Shown: positions 24,526-33,145, counted from the first letter of the stretch. The stretch is 36,593 nt of DNA from Spyradenecus sp045634445 (GCA_045634445.1 JAZRAG010000079.1:1-36593), one strand, 5' to 3'. Program-made: numbers and translations. The notes: generated by a model not told the origin, from the sequence alone.

Positions 24526-25038
24526 TTAGGGTTGCCACGTATTGTAATCGTCGCGCGCAGTTCGCATCATTGCGTTGTAATCGTCGGGCGTTCCTAAGCC
24601 AGAACGGAAGGCGAGCTGCGAGCCATCAGGGCCCATCACCACCAAGAAGGGGTAGTAACGCCCAGCATCGGTCACAGAGAAGGTCTCTTCAAAGACTGCA
24701 CGCGTTTCAGGATCATCCACCGAAACATCGGCATAGAGGAAGTCTTCGGGCAAGGGAATGCTACCATTGCCAAGCATATTCCACACCTTCTGGCAATTCG
24801 TGCAATTCTCGCGCCCGTATTGAATAAGGAGAAACTTCCCCTTCGCCTTGGCGTTCTCCATCGCGCGACGTAGGTCATGTTCGCCACGCGGCTTAACCAC
24901 TTTCAACTGTTCGCACCCCTCGCGCGTAGGCACCGTGGAAGGTGCGAACGTCTTATCAGAGAAGGTCTCAGCTTGCACGGTTGCGAAAACGGATACTGCT
25001 GTCGTGAGGCAGAAAGCAAGAAGCGTCAATCGTTTCAT
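24526..25038 (-). CDS. Exported thioredoxin-fold protein
   Basis: 170 aa. Signal peptide (MKR, hydrophobic core, VQA-E cleavage near residue 23). The mature protein is a thioredoxin fold with the redox pair in GRENCTNCQKVW (CTNC, around residues 79-82) and the cis-Pro region YYPFLVVMGPDG. It resembles the thiol-disulfide DUF255/Thioredoxin_7 type; likely a periplasmic disulfide reductase or oxidase, partner unknown. Neighbours: a secreted unknown 22 bases upstream and recQ immediately downstream, so the natural partner may be the upstream secreted protein. Confidence 0.85.
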   Translation of the reverse strand: MKRLTLLAFCLTTAVSVFATVQAETFSDKTFAPSTVPTREGCEQLKVVKPRGEHDLRRAMENAKAKGKFLLIQYGRENCTNCQKVWNMLGNGSIPLPEDFLYADVSVDDPETRAVFEETFSVTDAGRYYPFLVVMGPDGSQLAFRSGLGTPDDYNAMMRTARDDYNTWQP

Positions 25039-25060
25039 GGGAAGTCTCTCAGGAAAAGGG

Positions 25061-26551
25061 TTAATCTAATGCACGAGCGCCAGTGTTTTGACCAGGGAAG
25101 TCCTTCGCAGAGATCTTCCAATAGAGCGTGGATGGCGTATCAACAGAGATGATCTGCGGCGACCAGAAGTTCGCCTTGGTGAAGATCAACTTCTTCTCGC
25201 TGACCTTTTTGTCGGCTTGGTCGGCTGCGAGATTGATGGTTACCTTGTCTGCGGGCTTACGCCACAACGAGAAAGCAAAACGGCCATTCCCAAGCGGACG
25301 GCAGAAGATGGCATTCACATCACGATGCAAACGCTGCTGGCGCAACATCACTTCAAGGCCAACGGCAATAGCAGTCGTGACGCGTTGGTCGCAGCCTTGC
25401 GGAAGAACTGCTGCGCCAGTCCACTTGAGATACAGCATTGAAGCAAACATTGCAGCCGTAGCATCGGTCGGCATCGCACCTTCATAGACGGGGGTATTGG
25501 GATAACGGCGCACCCATTCTGCAACTGCGAGCGGGAAGGGCATCCAACCGGGCTTATTGACATCGGCCTTGTAGATGTTGGCGAGATACTGTAATTCCAT
25601 TAAGCCAGTATCGTCCTCAAAGGCAGGGCGGGTATACACAGAAGCCTTCGGAGCATCTCCGAGCTTATGTGTGGTACGGAAAAGGCACGGCCAGCCCGTA
25701 TCAATCAACGTGTCGGTCGTATAGTGAAGGGTTAACTTACGACCATCTGCTGCAGCGATGGTCTCCAACCAAGCGCCAATCTTACGTTCAAATGCGCCAT
25801 CGTAAAGGATTGCGTCAAAAGAGGAGCCCACGCGCACATCAAAACCGCTTGCAGGCAGATGGGCTGCGGCGTAAAGGACATCTTCGCGAAGCTTGAGACC
25901 CTTACGAATGGACTTGACTAAATCCTCAGCGAGTTCAGGATGAACCCCACTTAATGCAGGCGGTGTATAGTCTACGCCTTTGATGGTCATTGCTAATGCG
26001 GCTGCTGCGACGTAGGTCTCTGCGTCTTCGCCTTTGGGCACCTTGCCATTATAGAAGGTGTCATCCGTGTAAACCTGTTGCCACACCTTGGGAAGTGCCA
26101 CAAAGTCAAGGTCGGTGCCGAGCGCTAAACGGACGGTGGCTTGCAAACGGTCATTTCGGCAGAGCCCCGACATCTTATAGACGGGCTTCTGCACGGCAAC
26201 CACTGCTGCGTCCTTCAATCCTCTTGGGCGCAATGTCTTCAGGGTGGTGAGCGCCAAGAAGGTCAATCCCTTGGGTTCTTTCGCTGCTGGCGTCACAAAG
26301 AACGTTTCAGCTGCGAGTGCTTTCGCACGTGTACCTTCTGGATCAGTCGTGTTTGCCCAAACACTCAACCAAGTGAATGGGATCACTTCAACCTCTTCAC
26401 CTAACATCTGTTCAAGTTGTGGGGCAACCATGGTTGCGTTAATCTCGGCACCTTCGCCGACCAACCAAACGACCTTAGCAGAGAGAAGCGAAGCACAACA
26501 GAGCGCAAGGTAAAGTGCGACGTTGCGACAAAGCAGATTGGGGAAGCGCAT
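25061..26551 (-). CDS. Secreted protein of unknown function
   Basis: 496 aa from the ATG at 26551, which is preceded by AGAAAGG at a proper distance and gives a signal peptide (MRFPNLLCRNVALYLALCC..., cleavage near LLSA-K, residue 25). The frame is open 11 codons further upstream without an SD. The mature protein starts VVWLVGEGAEIN and contains no catalytic motif I can name. Two patterns may help: DTGWPCLFRTTHKLG (about residue 285) and YEGAMPTDATAAMFASMLYLKWTGAAVLPQ (about 380-410). It might be a surface hydrolase of the SGNH kind, but the GDSL block is absent. First gene of the run ending with the antiporter. Confidence 0.8.
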   Translation of the reverse strand: MRFPNLLCRNVALYLALCCASLLSAKVVWLVGEGAEINATMVAPQLEQMLGEEVEVIPFTWLSVWANTTDPEGTRAKALAAETFFVTPAAKEPKGLTFLALTTLKTLRPRGLKDAAVVAVQKPVYKMSGLCRNDRLQATVRLALGTDLDFVALPKVWQQVYTDDTFYNGKVPKGEDAETYVAAAALAMTIKGVDYTPPALSGVHPELAEDLVKSIRKGLKLREDVLYAAAHLPASGFDVRVGSSFDAILYDGAFERKIGAWLETIAAADGRKLTLHYTTDTLIDTGWPCLFRTTHKLGDAPKASVYTRPAFEDDTGLMELQYLANIYKADVNKPGWMPFPLAVAEWVRRYPNTPVYEGAMPTDATAAMFASMLYLKWTGAAVLPQGCDQRVTTAIAVGLEVMLRQQRLHRDVNAIFCRPLGNGRFAFSLWRKPADKVTINLAADQADKKVSEKKLIFTKANFWSPQIISVDTPSTLYWKISAKDFPGQNTGARALD

Positions 26552-26583
26552 AACTAACCTTTCTACGTTAAAAGCGCGAACCA

Positions 26584-26602
26584 AAAGGGATTGAACCCCT
26601 TG
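26584..26602 (-). terminator. Short terminator-like hairpin after lysA
   Basis: On the minus strand AAGGG-GTTCAAT-CCCTT followed by TT. It overlaps the end of the larger 14-bp palindrome and could end transcripts reading out of lysA. Confidence 0.4.
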
Positions 26603-26653
26603 AAAGGCTCTAAAGAGAGACTCCGTATAGAATTGGAACAGAGCCTTTCAAGG
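26598..26653. repeat. 14-bp inverted repeat enclosing a promoter
   Basis: CCTTGAAAGGCTCT (26598-26611) and its perfect reverse complement (26640-26653), 28-base centre. The centre plus one arm carries a minus-strand promoter. Confidence 0.75.
26624..26651 (-). promoter_or_regulatory. Promoter of the secreted-Trx-recQ-antiporter run
   Basis: Minus strand TTGAAA (26646-26651), 16-bp spacer, TATACG (26624-26629). The -35 lies in one arm of the inverted repeat; RNA starting near 26617 would contain the other arm only. Confidence 0.5.
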
Positions 26654-26663
26654 TGGTGTAGGC

Positions 26664-27926
26664 TTAGAAGTTGGCGAGCTTATCGAAGTCCAATGTTGCG
26701 AAGAGATCATCCAAGGTCTCTGCACGGCGGATTTCGGTAACCGAGCCATCTTCACGCAAGAGCAACTCAGCCGAGCGCAACTTGCCATTGTAATTGAAGC
26801 CCATTGCGTGACCATGAGCACCCGCATCGTGGAAGACGAGCAAGTCGCCCGGCACGATTTCGGGAAGTTCGCGCTGAATTGCGAACTTGTCATTGTTTTC
26901 GCAGAGAGAGCCAGTCACGTCATAGACGTGGTCAAGAGGAGCGTTCTCCTTACCCACAACGGTGATGTGATGGTAAGCACCATAAAGTGCCGGACGCATC
27001 AAGTTGGCCATGCAAGCATCCATACCGACATAATCGCGATAAGTGTGCTTGAGGTGGCGCACCGTGCTCACCAAGTAACCGTAAGGACCTGTGATGCAAC
27101 GACCGCATTCGAGGTAGATCTTCACATCAGGGAGGCCCTTCGCCGTGAAGCGTTCTTCATAGGCCTTGCGGATGCCTTCGCCAACGATTTCAAGATTGAC
27201 GCCATCCTGTTCAGGGCGATACGGAATGCCAATGCCGCCACCGAGGTTGACGAATTCAAACGTGATGCCGAGCTCAGCATGAAGTTCTGCAATGAGGTCA
27301 AAGAGCAGAATCGCGGTATCAATGAAGTACTGCGGATTCAATTCATTCGAGGCCACCATCGTGTGCAAGCCAAAGCGCTTTACGCCCTTTTCCTTGAGCA
27401 TGCGATAACCTTCGAAGAGCTGTTCGCGCGTGAAGCCATACTTTGCTTCTTCGGGCTTACCAATGATGGCATTGCCACCCTTGAGCGGGCCAGGATTGTA
27501 ACGGAAGCAGACCAATTCGGGCAACTTACCGCAAGCCTTTTCAAGGAATTCGATATGGGAGATATCGTCAAGATTGACATTAGCGCCCATTTCCACGGCG
27601 TGGACGAATTCTTCTGCCGGCGTGTCATTGGAGGTGAACATGATTGCCTCACCATCCAAGCCCACCTTCTGCGAGAGTAACAATTCAGGCAAGGAGGAGC
27701 AGTCTGCGCCAAAGCCTTCATCCTTTAAGACGCTCATCAAGAAGGGGTTAGGAGCCGCCTTCACAGCAAAGTAGTTGCGGAAGCCCTTATTCCATGCAAA
27801 CGCTGCCTTTAAGCGGCGTGCATTCGCACGAATGGCCTTCTCATCATAGAGATGAAAAGGTGTGGGCCAACGGGTTACGATATCGCGCAATTGCGCTTCT
27901 GTGCACGGGAGTGTTTTCTCGCTCAT
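26664..27926 (-). CDS. lysA: Diaminopimelate decarboxylase
   Basis: 420 aa PLP enzyme (fold type III) that decarboxylates meso-diaminopimelate to lysine in the cytoplasm. PLP lysine K56 in YFAVKAAPNP, glycine-rich GGGIGIPYRPEQ phosphate loop, ECGRCITGPYG, MDACMANLMRPALYGAYHH and the catalytic Cys segment GSLCENNDKFA. The usual GLHxHIGS segment is GLHTMVASNELN, so this belongs to the variant DapDC branch known from anaerobic Firmicutes and others, not the E. coli-like one. Last gene of the argS-ftsK run, ten bases after rsfS. Because diaminopimelate is also the peptidoglycan cross-linker, its place beside division genes may be meaningful. Confidence 0.93.
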   Translation of the reverse strand: MSEKTLPCTEAQLRDIVTRWPTPFHLYDEKAIRANARRLKAAFAWNKGFRNYFAVKAAPNPFLMSVLKDEGFGADCSSLPELLLSQKVGLDGEAIMFTSNDTPAEEFVHAVEMGANVNLDDISHIEFLEKACGKLPELVCFRYNPGPLKGGNAIIGKPEEAKYGFTREQLFEGYRMLKEKGVKRFGLHTMVASNELNPQYFIDTAILLFDLIAELHAELGITFEFVNLGGGIGIPYRPEQDGVNLEIVGEGIRKAYEERFTAKGLPDVKIYLECGRCITGPYGYLVSTVRHLKHTYRDYVGMDACMANLMRPALYGAYHHITVVGKENAPLDHVYDVTGSLCENNDKFAIQRELPEIVPGDLLVFHDAGAHGHAMGFNYNGKLRSAELLLREDGSVTEIRRAETLDDLFATLDFDKLANF

Positions 27927-27936
27927 AGTTGTTTAC

Positions 27937-28293
27937 TTAGGGGTTAGGGGTGAAAGGGATCTCTTTAGCGCCTTGCCAAAGTGCTTCAATATCATAGTAT
28001 TCGCGTGCTTCAGGGGCGAAGATGTGCGTCACCACCGTGAATGCGTCCAACAGCACCCAGCCGCTATCCGAGTCGCCCGAGCAACGATAGTGCGTGTCGG
28101 AGTCAGCCTTGAGATGACGCTGAACTGCCTTTTGCAAAGCCTTCAAGTGTGGCGCAGATGTGCCAGAAGCAATAACGCAGATGTCTGTCACAGTGGAGAT
28201 GCCGCGCACGTCCAGAACACGGATGTCTTCTGCCTGCTTATCATACAAAGCTTGTGCGATGCCAAGTGCGAGCGCTTCATTTGTTTGTGTCAT
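27937..28293 (-). CDS. rsfS: Ribosomal silencing factor RsfS (Iojap)
   Basis: 118 aa. Binds uL14 on the 50S subunit and blocks subunit joining in starvation. The DUF143 pattern is complete: DIRVLDVRGISTVTDICVIASGTSAPHLKAL, then a Gly-Trp-Val-Leu-Asp-like GWVLLDAFTVVTHIFAPEAREYYDIEALWQGA. nadD lies 17 bases upstream, the standard nadD-rsfS pairing of many bacteria. Confidence 0.95.
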   Translation of the reverse strand: MTQTNEALALGIAQALYDKQAEDIRVLDVRGISTVTDICVIASGTSAPHLKALQKAVQRHLKADSDTHYRCSGDSDSGWVLLDAFTVVTHIFAPEAREYYDIEALWQGAKEIPFTPNP

Positions 28294-28310
28294 GGGATGT
28301 ATACTCCTTA

Positions 28311-28892
28311 TTATAAATAGAGGTTGTGACGTTGAAGGTAGCGTGCTTCTAAGTCACAAAGAGAGTGATGAATGGAGCTCTTCGCCGCAATTGCTTCACG
28401 GATGGACGAGCTCGAGATGTCGACGAGGGGACCTGTCAATCGATACGCAGTGAGTCCAGGAATCGTGGACGCGTCTGGCGCCGAAATGCCAGGCCTGTCG
28501 AAGAGAATGAACTTACACAAACTGGGTAACTCTTCCGCGCGATACCACTTGGAGAAGGAGCGTGCCGAATCCATTCCGATAATAAACCAGAAGGTCGCAT
28601 TGGGTTCTTCGCTTCGGAGGGCCGTGAGGGTGTCGTAAGTGTAAGTGCGACCGCCACGATAGACTTCGCGACAGTCTAAGACGAAGCGGGGATGCTTCGC
28701 AAGGGCCAGGCGCAACATCGCACACCGATCTTTTGCTGCGGCTGGCGCGTGTTCTTTGAGTGCCTGTTGTGCGCAGGGCATGAATCGCACTTCATCCAAG
28801 GCAAAGGCATCCATCGCCGCTTGAGCAAGGGCGATGTGACCCTCGTGTACGGGGTCAAAGGAGCCTCCAAGAATGCCAATGTTGCGATTCAT
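28311..28892 (-). CDS. nadD: Nicotinate-nucleotide adenylyltransferase
   Basis: 193 aa. Adenylates nicotinate mononucleotide in NAD synthesis. Nucleotidyltransferase motif GGSFDPVHEGH (about residues 7-17) and ISSSSIREAI near the end (ATP-binding ISSTxIR) are intact; FIIGMDSARSFSKWYRAEELPSLCKFILFDRPG is the NMN-site region. I start at ATG 28892 (MNRNIGILGG), the family position, though a GTG at 28910 directly after the stop of the upstream gene is also possible and would couple translation. Confidence 0.94.
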   Translation of the reverse strand: MNRNIGILGGSFDPVHEGHIALAQAAMDAFALDEVRFMPCAQQALKEHAPAAAKDRCAMLRLALAKHPRFVLDCREVYRGGRTYTYDTLTALRSEEPNATFWFIIGMDSARSFSKWYRAEELPSLCKFILFDRPGISAPDASTIPGLTAYRLTGPLVDISSSSIREAIAAKSSIHHSLCDLEARYLQRHNLYL

Positions 28893-28910
28893 ACGATGCA
28901 CGTTCAACAC

Positions 28911-29960
28911 TTAGTCAAAGAAGGGTGCAGGCGGGTTAGCTACAGGACGCAATTCGAATTGCGTGGAGGGCACGCCTGGGTTAATGCCATATTCGGGTTC
29001 CGCGGCGTCAGAGAGGCGGAAGATATAGCGGAAGATGAAGATCAATGCCGTCAAGCCAAGGAGGACAATGAAGACCAAAAGGGCCTGATACAACATACGA
29101 GGGGTCACATAACGCCCTTCATCGCCGTGCAGTCGCGTGACTTTCGGACGTGTTGCACGCGTGACAATGCTTGTGCAACCTTTACCAATCTGCTTGAAGA
29201 GATTGAGTATCGAGTTGAACGTCTGCTTCGAGGGGTCTGGCACGGGCTTCTGCGGACTGAAGATGTTGTGCATGTCAGCGCCTCGCGGACGAAGGTCTTC
29301 CGAAAGGTCACGCTGCTGGACAATCTTGCGTTCGCGCTTTTCCTTTTCGAAGTCCTTTGTGAAGATTGCGCGATGCGGATGTGCCACGGGTGCAGGTGCA
29401 GGCGTTTCGGCAAGAGGTACCCCTGCGGACTGCGGTAAGGGGTCACTTGAAAGGGTGAAGGCTTCTGCAGGTGCGGGTGCAACTTCAGGTGCTGGTGCAC
29501 TTGCGAGCGGTAAGTCGTCTGCATGGGGCAGTACTTCTGGAATCGGCACAGAGGTGAAGGTCTCGGAGGCGGGCTCCACGATCTTATGCACCATCGGCTC
29601 TGTGGGTTCGACAGGTTCAGGACCCTGAGGTGGCAACGTACGCTTGGCGCCCGTGTGAATGGGTTCAAGCGGACGCGCCGGCAGTTCACGCACTTCGGGG
29701 CGCGTAACGGACTTCGACTTCCCATGCTTACCTGCGATTTGGGCTTCATAGGCCGCAACGAGGGGCTGGTCATCGATTTCCAAGATTTCGCAGTACTTCT
29801 TAATCCAACCCTTCACATAAGGGCCAGAGGGCAATTTCGTAAGCGCCTCTGCTTCAATGGCGTCAATCTTGCTCGTCATTAAGTTCGTACGCTCGGAGAT
29901 GTATTCCTTCGTCCAACCGCGTTCGAGACGATATTGCTTTAACATTTCACCGAAAGACAT
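28911..29960 (-). CDS. RodZ-like HTH membrane protein
   Basis: 349 aa. N-terminal helix-turn-helix of the HTH_25 type (MSFGEMLKQYRLERGWTKEYISERTNL..., about residues 1-80, with LPSGPYVKGWIKKYCEIL) as in RodZ, which binds MreB and organises the elongation machinery. Then a long disordered Pro/Ala/Glu-rich cytoplasmic linker (85-235), a basic stretch, one transmembrane helix near 292-313 and only about 35 residues outside, also Pro-rich. Canonical RodZ has its TM near the middle and a beta-rich periplasmic domain, so this is a truncated-periplasm version. Membership in an ftsK-containing operon supports a morphogenesis role. Confidence 0.75.
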   Translation of the reverse strand: MSFGEMLKQYRLERGWTKEYISERTNLMTSKIDAIEAEALTKLPSGPYVKGWIKKYCEILEIDDQPLVAAYEAQIAGKHGKSKSVTRPEVRELPARPLEPIHTGAKRTLPPQGPEPVEPTEPMVHKIVEPASETFTSVPIPEVLPHADDLPLASAPAPEVAPAPAEAFTLSSDPLPQSAGVPLAETPAPAPVAHPHRAIFTKDFEKEKRERKIVQQRDLSEDLRPRGADMHNIFSPQKPVPDPSKQTFNSILNLFKQIGKGCTSIVTRATRPKVTRLHGDEGRYVTPRMLYQALLVFIVLLGLTALIFIFRYIFRLSDAAEPEYGINPGVPSTQFELRPVANPPAPFFD

Positions 29961-29993
29961 AGTGTTTAACCTCTTCTGGATGGTTAATACGCA

Positions 29994-30266
29994 TTAAAGG
30001 GCGTCGGGGTTAATAGAATATCCCTGCGGAGTTGCAGGCAGGAGGACGCCACGCTCTTCTAAGAGATCTATGATACGCCCAACCTTGCTATAGCCAATGT
30101 TGAGATGCTTCTGGAGTTTAGCCGTGGTAAAGGAGCCGGTTTCGCGAATCCACGCAAGCGCCTGCTGATAAAGTTCCTTATCTGCGGCACTAGGTGCGGT
30201 CGATGAGAGATTCGGCAGTTCTGCTATCAAAGCATCAAAGTTTTCGATATCAAACTCGTTACTCAT
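29994..30266 (-). CDS. Free-standing FtsK gamma-like winged-helix protein
   Basis: 90 aa. Residues about 30-80 (ELYQQALAWIRETGSFTTAKLQ, HLNIGYSKVGRIIDLLEERG) are a winged helix of the FtsK gamma type, which in FtsK recognises KOPS DNA and touches XerD. The gene starts 21 bases after the ftsK stop, whose own gamma domain shares the IGYxKxGRIxDxLEERG block, so this looks like a duplicated gamma domain without motor. The first 28 residues are acidic and unrelated. It could bind the same DNA sites in trans, or regulate the operon. No other domain. Confidence 0.85.
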   Translation of the reverse strand: MSNEFDIENFDALIAELPNLSSTAPSAADKELYQQALAWIRETGSFTTAKLQKHLNIGYSKVGRIIDLLEERGVLLPATPQGYSINPDAL

Positions 30267-30287
30267 GTTTCAAATCCTTGTTCTGCC

Positions 30288-33137
30288 TTACGAAAACTGC
30301 GAAGGGCGCCGAATTTCAGGCATCTCCAATGATTGAGGGTCTAAGTCACCCATATCAAAGTCTTCACTTGGAGAGGAGGCGAATTCATCAAGAGGTTCGT
30401 AATGATAACTCGGGGTCGGCTCTGCTTCTGCAGGAGGGACCTCTTCAGATGGCATAGGCTCAATGTCAGGAGCGGCGGCAGTGCGCGTATCAAAGGCGGG
30501 TGCTTCACCATCGGTTCCTTCCATCTTGAAGCGTTCATCTGCATTGAGGTCTACCAAGATTTCACGCGGAGCACCTGCGCGACCTTGCGGGCCGATAATG
30601 CCACGTTCTTCAAGCATATCGGTAATGCGACCCGCCTTCTGATAGCCAATCTTAAAGCGACGCTGCAATGCCGAGGTGGAGAAACGTCCCGTCTGACGAA
30701 TGTATTCCAAGGTCTTGAGATAGATCCCTTCATCGGAGGAGTCTTCGTCCGAACCGAGTTCAAAGGGTGGCGGTTCATCCTTGGCAGAGGGGGTGACAAG
30801 ACCTTCAAGGAGCGAGTCCACGGTACGGGTGGTCTTCTCTTCAGGGATGCGATCCATCGCGCCAACGAGTACATTGTCATAGGCAGGACCAGCCTGATTG
30901 CGAATGAAGTTACAGATATCGTCAATCGCTTCATTGGTGACCCATGCTGCCTGCGAACGCACCGTTGGCTTACCACCGCGGGCCAAGAGCATGTCGCCCT
31001 TACCAATGAGGTTTTCAGCGCCAGTTTCGTCCAAGATGGTGCGCGAGTCATTACCTTGTGCCACGCGGAGTGCGATACGACCCGGGATATTGGACTTAAT
31101 GGTACCCGTGATGATATCGGTGGTCGGACGCTGGGTCGCGACAATCAAGTGGATACCTGCTGCGCGAGCCTTTGCGGTCAAGGAGCCAATCGGCTGCTCA
31201 ATGTCAGCGCGCACCGTTGGGTCATTCATCAAGTCAGCCAATTCGTCAATAATCAAGACAATGAAAGGCAACTTCACCGTGGGGTTGTCACGATGGGTTA
31301 AAGGTTCATCTACGCGCTGGTTGTATTCGCCGATATTGCGCACGCCATAGCGTTGCAACTGTTCATAACGACGTTCCATTTCACGACGGGCCCATCGCAA
31401 GGTGAACATCACCTTCTTGGGTTCGACCACCACAGGGTTCAAGAGGTGGGGGAGATTGTCGTAAGAGGTGAATTCCACGCGCTTGGGGTCAATCATCAAG
31501 AGGCGCAAACGATCAGGCTTACGGCACATCAAGAGGCCGACGAGCATGTCATTCACGGCCACGGACTTACCCGAACCCGTACCACCAGCCACCAAGAGGT
31601 GCGGCATATCTGCGAGGTCAACGATGAGGTCGCCGCCTGTCGCGAGTTTACCCAAAGCCAATGGTAATTCCATCGTGCGTTCGGCCTTCTTCCACGCTTC
31701 ACCTTCGAGGATTTCGCGGAGGGTTACCGACTGGCGAATCGTATTGGGCACTTCAATGCCCACGAGGTCGCGGCCTGGAATCGGCGCTTGAATGCGAATC
31801 GATTCAGCGCGCAGGTTCATGAGCAGGTTACGACGCGTCCCTTCGAACTTCTTGAGGTCTACATTCGGTTCGGGGCGAATTTCAAACTGCGTCAACACAG
31901 GACCACGCTTGTAGTTCACCACCTTCGCGCCAATGCGGAACTGTTCAAAGACATTCTCAATGGCCGCAATGGCTTCATTGATGTCATTGGCGTCATTCTT
32001 GCGCGCAGGGATTTCACCTAAGAGCTCAATGGGGGGCAACCCATAATCTGCCACATAGGCTTCAGGGGTGGTGTTGTCATTCGCTGCAGGAACAGGAGCC
32101 GTTACAGCCTTTTCAGGGGAGACAGGCTTGAGGATCGGCGCGTTTTCGGATTGCAACGTGAAGGGCGTCGGTGCCGGCGTTGGCTTGGGAGCAGGCGCCA
32201 CTGGGGCAGGAGCCACAGGCATCACGGGCTTTGATACAGGAATGGGTGCAGGTTCTGGTTCAAAGAGAGGCTCCACCACAGGTTTACGGGGCGGGGGCAC
32301 CCACTCCTGTCCACTGACTTGTGCACGAGAACGTAAGAGGTCTGTCGCACTGGGAAGTACCGCTTCATCGGCGGGCGGTGGGGTATCCTTTGCCCCGAAG
32401 AGACGCTTCCAAATGGAGGGCTGCGCTTCGCTTTCGGGCGTGGGATTGAGCGCTTCATTACGTGCGCGAAGCGCCGCTGCGGTTTCAGCGGCTTCGGGTG
32501 TGAGCGTTTCGGTGGTGCTCGGCGTCATCAAGCGCGTTAATCCAAAGAGCGTATTCCGCACGCCGATAATCATCAATAGCAAGAAGGCCACGAGAGACCA
32601 GAGCAACATCTGTAATCCCATGGACCCGAGCCACTGGCGTAAGAAGCCCGTCACAATCCATTGACCTAAGGCGCCCCCTGCATTCGGGCGGATATTGAGC
32701 TGCGCCAAGAGCGGGAGGTGTTCGCCATGATCCCCGCCAAAGGCTTGGAAGAGACAGGCCAAAACGACATAGAGGCTGCAAATCCAAACGAGGCGTAAAC
32801 GGAAGTACTTCACGCGCCCGTGAAGGAGGAAGCTCGCCGTGAGGAGCATCAGGGGTAACGCAAAGTAGCGGTAGGCTAACCCCGCAAAGCCATAACCGTA
32901 GAAGGTGAGCCACGCGCCCACCATTCCCATGCGATTCATCGGTTCGCCATTGGGCGGGGAGGGGGGATTGCAGAGCCAGCTAATATCGCGCCAATCGTAG
33001 GAGATGAGCGCGAGGAAGAGGCAGATGGTCAGGCCGAGGAGAATATACCCCCACGTACGACGAAGGCGCACGTTGACCGTTGGCTCTTCTGCGGGAGTCA
33101 TGCGTGTGTTGATAGGTGATTGAGGCTTGCGAGGCAT
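30288..33137 (-). CDS. ftsK: DNA translocase FtsK with acidic C-terminal tail
   Basis: 949 aa septal DNA pump that clears chromosome termini and activates XerCD at dif. Four N-terminal transmembrane helices (within residues about 25-200), a Pro/Ala/Glu-rich linker (about 215-365), alpha domain, RecA-like motor with Walker A VAGGTGSGKS (near 517-526) and Walker B IVLIIDELADLM (near 628), ATQRPTTDIITGTIKSNIPGRIA, then gamma winged helix about 800-862. Unlike E. coli FtsK, which ends right after gamma, about 85 further acidic, Pro/Ser-rich residues follow (DGEAPAFD... to RRPSQFS). Eight bases after exbD; followed by the gamma-like gene. Confidence 0.96.
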   Translation of the reverse strand: MPRKPQSPINTRMTPAEEPTVNVRLRRTWGYILLGLTICLFLALISYDWRDISWLCNPPSPPNGEPMNRMGMVGAWLTFYGYGFAGLAYRYFALPLMLLTASFLLHGRVKYFRLRLVWICSLYVVLACLFQAFGGDHGEHLPLLAQLNIRPNAGGALGQWIVTGFLRQWLGSMGLQMLLWSLVAFLLLMIIGVRNTLFGLTRLMTPSTTETLTPEAAETAAALRARNEALNPTPESEAQPSIWKRLFGAKDTPPPADEAVLPSATDLLRSRAQVSGQEWVPPPRKPVVEPLFEPEPAPIPVSKPVMPVAPAPVAPAPKPTPAPTPFTLQSENAPILKPVSPEKAVTAPVPAANDNTTPEAYVADYGLPPIELLGEIPARKNDANDINEAIAAIENVFEQFRIGAKVVNYKRGPVLTQFEIRPEPNVDLKKFEGTRRNLLMNLRAESIRIQAPIPGRDLVGIEVPNTIRQSVTLREILEGEAWKKAERTMELPLALGKLATGGDLIVDLADMPHLLVAGGTGSGKSVAVNDMLVGLLMCRKPDRLRLLMIDPKRVEFTSYDNLPHLLNPVVVEPKKVMFTLRWARREMERRYEQLQRYGVRNIGEYNQRVDEPLTHRDNPTVKLPFIVLIIDELADLMNDPTVRADIEQPIGSLTAKARAAGIHLIVATQRPTTDIITGTIKSNIPGRIALRVAQGNDSRTILDETGAENLIGKGDMLLARGGKPTVRSQAAWVTNEAIDDICNFIRNQAGPAYDNVLVGAMDRIPEEKTTRTVDSLLEGLVTPSAKDEPPPFELGSDEDSSDEGIYLKTLEYIRQTGRFSTSALQRRFKIGYQKAGRITDMLEERGIIGPQGRAGAPREILVDLNADERFKMEGTDGEAPAFDTRTAAAPDIEPMPSEEVPPAEAEPTPSYHYEPLDEFASSPSEDFDMGDLDPQSLEMPEIRRPSQFS

Positions 33138-33145
33138 GGCAATCG

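Noticed and set aside
26584..26602. tRNA remnant or attachment site (T-arm-like GGTTCAATCCC on the minus strand)
   Set aside because: No acceptor, anticodon arm or CCA around it; explained by a short terminator-like hairpin.
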